Assembly: GCA_024763595.1 (NCBI GenBank)
Contig: JANTFK010000031.1
Coordinates: 1-14,966 of the forward strand
Source: Bacteroidales bacterium
GTDB lineage: Bacteria > Bacteroidota > Bacteroidia > Bacteroidales > GCA-2748055
Direction: 5' to 3'
Length of the DNA stretch: 14,966 nt
Part shown: positions 7,289 through 14,217 of the stretch, one piece after another
Numbering within the stretch: the stretch's first letter is position 1
Layout of the letters: each line of letters begins with the position of its first letter
Program-made: the position numbers and the translations under genes
The notes under the pieces: generated by a model
The model's database searches: none
What the model was told of the DNA's origin: nothing
The model's input: only the letters and a program-made list of their open reading frames with translations

Positions 7289-7332
7289 GATTCTTTATTC
7301 CCACCCGGTTAAACCGGTGAGATAATGTACTG

Positions 7333-8685
7333 CTACTCCCAAATGGTGCAGTCTACTATTTGTATCAACAGCTTAGTCACCTCTTCCGGGTAAACTTTCA
7401 CATAACCCTGGTTATCTGATCCCGACCCGCTATCGATATAGTAGCGGTCATCCTCCTTGACCAGGTACAGATAATCACCTGTCTCCATGGGGAGCTGGAA
7501 ATAGCCGTCAGAATTGGAGCGGACAATGGCCACCGGCTTCTCAGGAAGTAATTCAGGTGGAAAATAACAATCTATCGGAGCAAATGTCCTGATCGAGTCC
7601 AGGATATAAGCAGGGAAGAAATAAACATCCCTGACCAGCGGAAAATAGCCATCTCCCGGTGAAGCAGTGACACTCTCCAAGGAAAAGGTGGTACCGTCCA
7701 GTGGAACGGGGGTATTATCCACGGGATAGGAGATCCTGCCAAAAACTCCCTGCCGTATGGTTGGTTCATACAGGCCTTCCGGAGTAATAACAATGGGGGG
7801 AACCGGATCACGCATGATCATCAGGGGTTCATACATATCACTGCACCTGTGTGCCAGCAGTTCTTCAGCAGGAAGTGTTTCCAGATAGATCATCTCTCCA
7901 TGACAATCGGTAACCGCCAGTGTATACCACCTGGCCACAAGGGGGATCATATAGTGGTTCAGTCCCTGGTCCAAAGGCTTTTCCAGCAACAGGTCACCCT
8001 GCTCACCGGCCCATATGGAGATGAGTGGCTGGTAAATGGGCGCCCCCATAGCCCCGGAAGGATCTGTTGTCCCATCCGGATCTTTTGTCCCATCCTGTTC
8101 CGTTATCCCGGCCGGATCGGGTGTCAGAATGGAATCGTTCCATTCATCCATACACCTGGAAGCATAGAAAATCTTGAGGCAGAACCTGTCCACGAAGCCA
8201 ATATTGAAGTTCACATAGCCAAAATCATCAGGTGAATGATCTTTGACCCTGATCACCTGTACATCTAGGTTGGTGGTCTCGTCCATGCTGATAGCAAAGG
8301 GTATGGGCAGGGGGTGCCTGACCAGGTGAGCCAGTTCGGATCCCTCCACTGGTGTGGCCCACAGCACCATACCTGTTTCATCGATCAGCATGAATTCGGT
8401 AAGCCGGAACCGGCCCACCGGGATTTGCAATGATTCAGTGGTGTAAGTGTTCCCAAACATATAGAGGGGCAGGTACTCCTTATCGAATATGATTTCCCCG
8501 TTTTCACCCCGGACGCTCACCAGTGCAGCGGTCACCCGGCGGTCGGCAATGGCTGATTTTAATTCGGAATCTTCCGATAGTTTAAGACCGAATTTCAATG
8601 AACCTGACTCTTCAACCTGTTTGCAGGAGGGCCAGGCAAGTGCCATAAAGGCCAGTGCAACAATTAAATATATCTTTCTGTTCAT
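7333..8685 (-). CDS. Bacteroidota lipoprotein with C-terminal Cna-B/carboxypeptidase-regulatory-like domain
   Basis: A 450-residue lipoprotein; Cys21 follows MNRKIYLIVALAFMALAWPS, a slightly loose lipobox. The N-terminal beta domain (about 28-160) reads SLKFGLKLSED, then LVSVRGENGEIIFDKEYLPLY and IPVGRFRLTEFMLIDE, a pattern I know from Bacteroidales lipoproteins of unknown role. Next come a conserved DDFGYVNFNIGF segment, a repetitive D-P-x-G linker (187-209) and a second beta region. The last 138 residues (313-450) contain GVFGRISYPV..PVPLDGTTFSL and NSDGYFQLPMETGDYLYLV, typical of prealbumin-like Cna-B or regulatory-CarDB-type folds. It is the last gene of a minus-strand group after the barrel and the small secreted protein, 54 bp downstream, and ends before an intrinsic terminator. 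It is probably surface-exposed or periplasmic on the outer membrane; ligand unknown. Confidence 0.8.
   Translation of the reverse strand: MNRKIYLIVALAFMALAWPSCKQVEESGSLKFGLKLSEDSELKSAIADRRVTAALVSVRGENGEIIFDKEYLPLYMFGNTYTTESLQIPVGRFRLTEFMLIDETGMVLWATPVEGSELAHLVRHPLPIPFAISMDETTNLDVQVIRVKDHSPDDFGYVNFNIGFVDRFCLKIFYASRCMDEWNDSILTPDPAGITEQDGTKDPDGTTDPSGAMGAPIYQPLISIWAGEQGDLLLEKPLDQGLNHYMIPLVARWYTLAVTDCHGEMIYLETLPAEELLAHRCSDMYEPLMIMRDPVPPIVITPEGLYEPTIRQGVFGRISYPVDNTPVPLDGTTFSLESVTASPGDGYFPLVRDVYFFPAYILDSIRTFAPIDCYFPPELLPEKPVAIVRSNSDGYFQLPMETGDYLYLVKEDDRYYIDSGSGSDNQGYVKVYPEEVTKLLIQIVDCTIWE
8060..8125 (-). repeat. 18-nt imperfect tandem repeats in lipoprotein linker
   Basis: On the plus strand, units begin at 8060 (GGATCTGTTGTCCCATCC), 8078 (GGATCTTTTGTCCCATCC) and 8096 (more diverged), with a partial fourth at 8114. 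They encode DGTxDP-like six-residue units on the minus strand. The unit length preserves the frame. The array probably forms a flexible acidic spacer between two beta domains. Confidence 0.8.
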
Positions 8686-8739
8686 GATTCAGAGGTTTAA
8701 ATAAGTATTCATCTGTATCCTCAAGACGATTAATGACCT

Positions 8740-9393
8740 CTAAGGGTTGCGCAGGTCGATCCGGATGAGTTTATTTTTATAATAAACGGGCAGCCCCGTA
8801 TCCGGTTCATTGATAAACTCTCCGGTGGTAGTTTGCCTGCGTTGCCACATAACCGGAGTGATCCCCTTCACTATTTTGGTAAGCTGTCCGGAGCCGGCCT
8901 CCAGGACCCACTCTTCATGGAAATAGAGAGAAAGTAACTGATTTTCAGGTTGATACAGCTTTCCCATATGGATATAACCATTGATCAGCGCAATGAGTTG
9001 AGCCTGCAGTGCCCTGGTACGCACATCCATGGAGTCCGGGGAGGAGAAGGAGCGATTGCCCGATTCGGTAAGATGGGGATCGAGTAATACAAACTCATGG
9101 CTGATTTCCCCGATCACGGAGAAACCTTTTCCGGGCTCCAGGTAAAGCGTATCTGATGAACAGGAGATTGTATAATCTGTAACTTTTTTAACTATGGAAC
9201 CCCGCCTGGAGTTGATGCTCCACTGTTCATGGAACTCCATGAAACAGGTCGTGTCCCTGTTGCCGTTCCATGCATCGGGAAGCCTGACGAAGTCAACAAT
9301 GCGAAATTCCACATCCTGTGCTGCCATCTGGCTGCCGGGTAAACCTGCCTGGCAGAACAGCAGTATGATCAGTATGACCGGCAAAAGTTTCAT
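8740..9393 (-). CDS. Small secreted protein with duplicated FHE-x-W motif; unrecognised, GldN-like features
   Basis: ATG 9393 is chosen because it opens a signal peptide (MKLLPVILIILLFCQAGLPG, with a possible cut after AAQ at 24-26). The upstream TTG at 9426 would add 11 polar residues and overlap the barrel gene. The mature part of this 217-residue protein shows an internal repeat. FHEQW (54-58) and FHEEW (158-162) are each followed, without gaps, by a G-x-[IL]-x-K-x-V pattern. The second copy continues into GITPVMW and TGLPVYYKNKLIRIDL. The [HD]-E-x-W plus I-T-P-V pattern recalls the C-terminal part of the gliding/type IX secretion protein GldN, but the rest does not match convincingly. I therefore leave it unnamed. 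The start is only 2 nt after the barrel gene's TAA, so the two are probably translationally coupled. Confidence 0.75.
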   Translation of the reverse strand: MKLLPVILIILLFCQAGLPGSQMAAQDVEFRIVDFVRLPDAWNGNRDTTCFMEFHEQWSINSRRGSIVKKVTDYTISCSSDTLYLEPGKGFSVIGEISHEFVLLDPHLTESGNRSFSSPDSMDVRTRALQAQLIALINGYIHMGKLYQPENQLLSLYFHEEWVLEAGSGQLTKIVKGITPVMWQRRQTTTGEFINEPDTGLPVYYKNKLIRIDLRNP

Positions 9394-9395
9394 GG

Positions 9396-10916
9396 TTACT
9401 CTGTTTTTTCCGGAAGCGGTTCGCAAATTCTTTTTGTACCTGGCCTGAAAGGGATCTTTACGCCCAGATCTATACTCCAGCCTGTTCCGTTGTAACGAAT
9501 GGATGAGAGAGCAGGTGCGTCGGGTAATGTGTGGGTTACCCGGATCTCATTAATGGAGATAAAACCATGCATATAGTTGAGATTGAGGGTGGCAATGAGT
9601 GGGAACTGCAGGGGAAGACTATATTCCACACCGGTACCCAGGCGGAGGGCCGGAGCCATGGTCCGGACCCTGGTGGCCGTATATGTGGTGACGGCATCTG
9701 CCGGGGTCCCTGTTTCAGGTAATCCCAGGGTGAAGCCTCCGCTCCCCTGTCCATGCGTGCCCATGGAGAAATGGGTCAGCAGGGAGGCCCCTCCGTATAC
9801 CACGTAGTAAAGCTTCTTTTTCTGGAGCGGATAGAAATACCTGACCCGCAGGGGGATCTCCAGGTAGAAAGGGGCCGGTGTTTTTACCACAAAATCTACT
9901 TCGTGGTCATACATGATCGCATAAAAGGTACTGGATCGCTGATAGTTGACTCCTGCATCGATACCCAGCTCATCACTGACCATCAGACCCGCATAGATCC
10001 CGGTATGAAGATTGGCATACCTGATAACACCCCTTTTTTCCATGGGCCTGCCCCCGATGGCCGGATTCGTGGTATTAAAGAGGCGCCAGAGTGATCCAAT
10101 CTCCCCGCCCACATATAACAGACCTTTTTTGTCGGTAGGTTTCCCTTCGTAGACAGCGTTTTCGATCCTGGAACGGATCCTGTAATCCTTATTCTGCCAG
10201 ATGTTGCTTACAGGTATGTCAAAGGCCAGGGTGGTGAATAGCGAATTTCCGCGGGTTGAATAGGCGGCTGGGGTGATGCCGGCCCCTGCTCCGGTATAGT
10301 TGAGTGGCGCGGTGAATGGTTCGGTGAACCCTGTGAGATAGGAGAGATTCACCGAAGCCTGCCATAGTCCGGAAAACCGGAGGTTGAACCCCATCCCTAC
10401 CTCCAGCATATGCAGGTTTTCCGAAGCATATTCACTGGTCATATTGTAATTGAGAATGGTTCCGTCCGGGGCTGAAATGATCCCGGCGGTTGCGGGCAGC
10501 ACATCAGGCGGGCTGATCATTCCGTACATATAACCCATCCTGGGGGTAAAACTGAACGGATAAGCCGTGGGCTGTACCCTGTATGAAGCCCGAAACGGGA
10601 TCATCAGGGAGGTATATAAATCCCATCCGGATTGATGGGGACGATCATCTGTCAGGTTGATCCCCTGTCTGTTGCGTGTGAAATACAGACCACTTGAAAT
10701 GGAAAGGCCAGGCAAGATCTCCTGGCTGATCGTCAAACCTGCAATGGAACTTGGGACATAGGTACTGCGGAGATATCCACCGGGATCCGAGACTTTCAGG
10801 ATACTCCACTGGGGCCCGGCCTCCAGCGTAAGATAGGTTTTCATCTGTGCAAGGGTTCCGGTTGACACCACCAGCATGAGCCAGACGGGGAGGAGCTTTG
10901 ATTTCTTCATACGCAT
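9396..10916 (-). CDS. Outer-membrane beta-barrel protein with two barrel-like halves
   Basis: A 506-residue exported protein. The signal peptide runs to about LAQ (22-24); ATG 10910 is an equally possible start, two residues in. The mature sequence alternates hydrophobic/aromatic and polar residues and is rich in Gly and Tyr, as in outer-membrane barrels of the PorT/OMP_b-brl type. Two similar halves can be seen. LEAGPQWSILKVSDPGGYLR (31-50) parallels GGEIGSLWRL (270-279) with its following NPAIGG. GLSISSGLYFTRNRQG (70-85) parallels ELGIDAGVNYQRSS in the second half. The protein ends with IDLGVKIPF and a short basic-polar tail rather than a terminal aromatic residue. It is first in a group with a small secreted protein (2-nt gap) and a lipoprotein. 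It is probably an outer-membrane anchor or channel; no substrate can be read. Confidence 0.85.
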   Translation of the reverse strand: MRMKKSKLLPVWLMLVVSTGTLAQMKTYLTLEAGPQWSILKVSDPGGYLRSTYVPSSIAGLTISQEILPGLSISSGLYFTRNRQGINLTDDRPHQSGWDLYTSLMIPFRASYRVQPTAYPFSFTPRMGYMYGMISPPDVLPATAGIISAPDGTILNYNMTSEYASENLHMLEVGMGFNLRFSGLWQASVNLSYLTGFTEPFTAPLNYTGAGAGITPAAYSTRGNSLFTTLAFDIPVSNIWQNKDYRIRSRIENAVYEGKPTDKKGLLYVGGEIGSLWRLFNTTNPAIGGRPMEKRGVIRYANLHTGIYAGLMVSDELGIDAGVNYQRSSTFYAIMYDHEVDFVVKTPAPFYLEIPLRVRYFYPLQKKKLYYVVYGGASLLTHFSMGTHGQGSGGFTLGLPETGTPADAVTTYTATRVRTMAPALRLGTGVEYSLPLQFPLIATLNLNYMHGFISINEIRVTHTLPDAPALSSIRYNGTGWSIDLGVKIPFRPGTKRICEPLPEKTE

Positions 10917-11000
10917 ATCAGGTGATAATATCTAAGTTATGCAATAGGACGAACAATGGAAATCTGCACCAAAACAAGATACAGAAATTCTGTCAGAAGG

Positions 11001-12635
11001 TCATGGTGCCTGGTAAACCAGTTTACCTCCCGAATATGTGGATATTACCGGAATGGAAAAAAGTTCCGGATCCGGTGCTGTCATCAGGTCTTTTCGCGTG
11101 ATCACCAGGTCGGCCAGTTTCCCGTGCTTAATGCTTCCTTTCACATGCTCCTCGAAAGAGGCCCGGGCAGCCCAGATGGTCATGGCCCTTAAGGCTTCTT
11201 CCCGGCTCAGGGCCTGGTCCGGACGGAATCCGTTTTCGGGATAGCCTGACTGGTCCTTCCTTACTGTTGCGGCGTAAAATCCAAAGAGGGGATTGATATC
11301 CTCCACCGGGAAGTCACTACCTGCCGGGATCCATCCGTTCTGGTTTAACAGCTCTTTATAGGCATAAGCTCCCTTCATTCGCTCCGGTCCCAGACGTTCT
11401 TCCGCCCAGTACATATCGGATGTGGCATGGGTGGGTTGTACCGATGGAACAATGTTGTACCGGCCGAAAAACTGAAAATCGTCCGGATGGATAACCTGGG
11501 CATGCTCAATGCGCCACCGCCGGTCATTCTTTCCTCCCAGGATCCCGGCGTAGATCTTTAATACCTCCCGGTTGGCCGCATCCCCTATGGCATGTGTGGC
11601 AACCACGAAATTGTGTGCATAGGCTTTCCTGCAATTCAATTCGAGGGTCTTCAATGGTGTCACAAACAGACCTGTATTATCCGGATCGTCGCTGTAAGGT
11701 TCTATCATTTTAGCTCCCCTTGAACCCAGTGCCCCGTCGGCAAATAATTTGATGGTATTCACAGTCAGATGTTCGGTCTGATACGGACCCTGGTTCACGA
11801 AGTTTTCAAAGTTTTCCTTTGTCGGGCTGAGCCAGGCATTGATGCGTATCTGTAATGCTCCGGTCCCGTACAGTGAATCGAGAAGCGTTACCATTGGAAA
11901 GCTGAGCCCTGCATTCTGTACGGAGGTGAGCCCAACGCTGAAACAATTCTTTTCTGCCTGTAATATGGCTGCAATAACCTCTTCACGGGAGGGTTGTGGA
12001 ACCAGTCCGCGCACCAGGCCCATGGCATTATCGATCAGGATACCGGAGGGAGCGCCGTTTTTCAGCAATACCTCTCCACCCTCAACCGCTGTTTCTGCAT
12101 TGATCCCTGCCTGTTTCAATGCCACCGAATTGACCCAGGCAGCATGACCATCCACTCTACTGAGAAATACCGGGTTATCCGGAAAATGCAGGTCGAGCAA
12201 CGATTTGTCCGGGAACTCCTTTACCTCCCAGTCGTTCTGATCCCATCCCCTTCCTGTTACCCATGTTCCGCCGTAGGTGTCGTGGTGTTGCTTCAATCTG
12301 TCGATAATCTCTTCCTGCGAGGAGGTGCCTGTCAGGTCAGCACGCTGTAAGCCCATTCCGTACTCGACAAAATGACAGTGCGCATCGATCCACCCGGGGT
12401 ACACAAAGGCCCCATCAAGATCACGTGTCTCCCCGGCGTTATATTGGCGGCCTATCTCCCTGGCACTACCCACAGCCACGATCCGGTGATCTTTTATGGC
12501 GATGGCTTCTGCCACGGAGAATTCCGGGTCCACCGTATAGACTTTTCCGTTGGTCAGGACCAGGTCTGCCTGCTTTTTTCCGGTGCTGCAGGCTGCGGTC
12601 ATCACCAGCATGATAATAGGAATTGATAATCTCAT
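11001..12635 (-). CDS. Exported amidohydrolase-3 family (YtcJ-like) metal-dependent hydrolase, lipoprotein
   Basis: A 544-residue hydrolase of the amidohydrolase superfamily, YtcJ/amidohydrolase-3 branch, with a lipoprotein signal (MRLSIPIIMLVMTAAC, Cys16). Metal-site motifs are in order: DAHCH (H86, H88), RVDGHAAW (H164), TIKLFADGALGSRGA (K296), THAIGD (H348), RIEHAQ (H378) and AGSDFPVE (D441). The N-terminal ADLVLTNGKVYTVD and C-terminal LADLVI are the usual beta-sandwich strands flanking the barrel. Length is normal. Family members hydrolyse C-N bonds, for example N-substituted formamides, and several also handle other amides; the substrate here is unknown. The lipobox places it outside the cytoplasm, probably in the periplasm. 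A promoter-like TACTTTTG box lies 23 nt upstream of the ATG. It is divergent from the beta-helix lipoprotein gene and 84 bp upstream of the barrel gene on the same strand. Confidence 0.93.
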   Translation of the reverse strand: MRLSIPIIMLVMTAACSTGKKQADLVLTNGKVYTVDPEFSVAEAIAIKDHRIVAVGSAREIGRQYNAGETRDLDGAFVYPGWIDAHCHFVEYGMGLQRADLTGTSSQEEIIDRLKQHHDTYGGTWVTGRGWDQNDWEVKEFPDKSLLDLHFPDNPVFLSRVDGHAAWVNSVALKQAGINAETAVEGGEVLLKNGAPSGILIDNAMGLVRGLVPQPSREEVIAAILQAEKNCFSVGLTSVQNAGLSFPMVTLLDSLYGTGALQIRINAWLSPTKENFENFVNQGPYQTEHLTVNTIKLFADGALGSRGAKMIEPYSDDPDNTGLFVTPLKTLELNCRKAYAHNFVVATHAIGDAANREVLKIYAGILGGKNDRRWRIEHAQVIHPDDFQFFGRYNIVPSVQPTHATSDMYWAEERLGPERMKGAYAYKELLNQNGWIPAGSDFPVEDINPLFGFYAATVRKDQSGYPENGFRPDQALSREEALRAMTIWAARASFEEHVKGSIKHGKLADLVITRKDLMTAPDPELFSIPVISTYSGGKLVYQAP

Positions 12636-12658
12636 TACATACAGGCATTGGTTTACAA

Positions 12659-12666
12659 CAAAAGTA
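12659..12666 (-). promoter_or_regulatory. Bacteroidota-type -7 box TACTTTTG for amidohydrolase gene
   Basis: The minus-strand octamer TACTTTTG matches the Bacteroidota -7 consensus TAnnTTTG exactly and ends 23 nt before ATG 12635. That would give a short leader of roughly 15-20 nt. The -33 element is poor (only ATGG at about the right distance). The 84-bp divergent spacer must also serve the plus-strand gene at 12720, for which only a one-off box TATTTTTA was seen. Confidence 0.45.
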
Positions 12667-12719
12667 GTATTCTCATATTATTTTTACCATTTTTGCGTTT
12701 CTAACAACAAACCAGCTTC

Positions 12720-14159
12720 ATGGGCTTGAGGAAATTACTGATTATTCTCTTTTTACCGGGCATATTATTCTTTGCCTGCCACCCGGAACGGGATTATATT
12801 GAGGATACGGATGCCCATCTCACTTTTACCCTGGATACCCTCTATTTCGATACGGTTTTCACAACCATTGGGACCATAACGAAATCTTTCAGGGTAAAAA
12901 ATATATACAACCGGTTTATCAAGATACAGGAGATCTCCCTGGCGGGGGGATCCTCTTCGGTTTTTCGCATCAATGTGGACGGGACACCCGGTCTCCGTTT
13001 TACAAACCTGGAGATCGCCCCGCGGGACAGCATGTTCATATTTGTGGAGGCAACCCTTGATCCCAATAATTCAGGGGACATTCTGCGTATTCAGGACTCC
13101 ATAGTTTTTCTCACCAACGGAAACCTGCAGGATATCGACCTGGTGGCCTGGGGACAGGATGTACACATTATCCGTGAGGGCTTGATCAACGAGAATACTA
13201 CGTGGAGTGCCGATAAACCCTACCTGGTCCTCAATTATGCCTATGTGGATTCGGCATCGGTGCTGACCATGGAGCCGGGTGTAAAGGTGCATTTTCACAG
13301 GGATGCCATACTCTATGTGGACGGATCGCTGCAGGTTAACGGAACGGTGGATGAGCCTGTCTGGTTCGGGGGAGACCGGCTGGAACAGTTTTATGAGCAC
13401 TTCCCGGGACAGTGGGGACTGATCTACCTGACACAAAACAGCCGGAATAACCGTATCTCCTATGCTGAGATCACCAACGGCACATTTGGTATTCTGATCA
13501 GTGCCCCACCGGGCTCGGGACTCATGCCTGATCTGGAGATATCCAATACCATTATTAACCATATGAGTGCCAATGGGATTTATGCACTCAATGCCGCTAT
13601 TGCCGGTACTAACCTGGTGATAGGCAACTGCGGGGGAAGCAGCCTGGGACTGGTCTACGGCGGCGACTATGCATTCACCCACTGTACCTTTGCCAATTAC
13701 TGGTATTCCTGGTATTCCAACCGAAAGTTACCCGCACTGCTGCTTATCGATTATTTTATTACCGACGATGACCGGGACGGGGTGTTTGAACTCCATTCGG
13801 GTGGTGAATTTGACAGAGCAGAATTTAACAATAGCATCATATACGGTAATGAGCATTCTGAACTGGCAATTGAAAGCTATGAAGGGCTTCAGCTTAACTA
13901 CAGGTTTGATCACTGCCTGATCCGTGTGAACGAGGATAGCCTGGATTACCGTAACGATCCGTTGTTCACCTCTATTATCAGCAATGAAGAACCTTTGTTT
14001 GATTCAATCCCGTACAGTTTCCAGCTCGATTCGCTCTCGCCGGCCATTGATGCGGGCCTTCCGGCCCATGCTGTGGAGGTTCCCTTTGACCTGGAAGGGA
14101 ACAGCCGGCTGGAGGACAGCGCCCCTGACCTGGGAGCTTACGAATGGACAGGCGGATAA
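12720..14159 (+). CDS. Right-handed beta-helix (choice-of-anchor Q-like) lipoprotein
   Basis: A 479-residue lipoprotein; Cys20 closes MGLRKLLIILFLPGILFFAC. An N-terminal beta region (about 30-150: DTLYFDTVFTTIGTITKSF, then VKNIYNRFIKIQEI) resembles Ig-like or DUF1573-type domains that precede many Bacteroidota surface proteins. From about 160 to 430 it has short repeated strands (LTMEPGVKVHFHRDAILYVD, ISYAEITNGTFGILI, LEISNTIINHMSANGIYAL, FNNSIIYGNE) typical of a right-handed parallel beta-helix. It closes with LSPAIDAG and DLGAYEW, the signature seen at the end of choice-of-anchor Q and other pectate-lyase-like proteins. No catalytic residues are obvious, so it may bind rather than cleave glycans. 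It is followed by a plus-strand nuclease/phosphatase gene after a short repeat-bearing gap and may be co-transcribed with it. Confidence 0.87.
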   Translation: MGLRKLLIILFLPGILFFACHPERDYIEDTDAHLTFTLDTLYFDTVFTTIGTITKSFRVKNIYNRFIKIQEISLAGGSSSVFRINVDGTPGLRFTNLEIAPRDSMFIFVEATLDPNNSGDILRIQDSIVFLTNGNLQDIDLVAWGQDVHIIREGLINENTTWSADKPYLVLNYAYVDSASVLTMEPGVKVHFHRDAILYVDGSLQVNGTVDEPVWFGGDRLEQFYEHFPGQWGLIYLTQNSRNNRISYAEITNGTFGILISAPPGSGLMPDLEISNTIINHMSANGIYALNAAIAGTNLVIGNCGGSSLGLVYGGDYAFTHCTFANYWYSWYSNRKLPALLLIDYFITDDDRDGVFELHSGGEFDRAEFNNSIIYGNEHSELAIESYEGLQLNYRFDHCLIRVNEDSLDYRNDPLFTSIISNEEPLFDSIPYSFQLDSLSPAIDAGLPAHAVEVPFDLEGNSRLEDSAPDLGAYEWTGG

Positions 14160-14191
14160 GCTGATAGGCTGATAGGTTGATAGGCTGATCC
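14152..14191 (+). repeat. Five 8-nt tandem units (GCTGATAG) spanning a stop codon
   Basis: Units are GCGGATAA (14152-14159, containing the stop of the beta-helix gene), GCTGATAG twice (14160-14175), GTTGATAG (14176-14183) and GCTGATCC (14184-14191). The first unit ends in the TAA stop and the array extends into the spacer. The repeats carry stops in more than one frame. No hairpin or T-run that would make a terminator is present. Confidence 0.8.
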
Positions 14192-14217
14192 TTTCCCGCA
14201 GACCATATCAATGCTCT

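Noticed and set aside
7305..7317. Dyad CCGGTT-A-AACCGG
   Set aside because: The single-base spacer is too short for a hairpin and the operator role is unsupported; it is only mentioned with the terminator.
10981..10993. Dyad ACAGAA-A-TTCTGT after the amidohydrolase gene, considered as a terminator
   Set aside because: No hairpin loop is possible with one central base and there is no T-run.
10917..11000. Promoter for the barrel gene (TAACTTAG with an upstream TTG)
   Set aside because: The box has a mismatch and the TTG spacing is about 14 nt, too short for the Bacteroidota promoter.
11012..11027. Palindrome GGTAAAC-N2-GTTTACC
   Set aside because: It lies in the last codons of the amidohydrolase (G-K-L-V-Y-Q), so coding constraint explains it; the 2-nt spacer also disfavours a hairpin.
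13071..13682. 203-codon minus-strand open frame
   Set aside because: It is antisense to the beta-helix lipoprotein and shows no domain or start signal.
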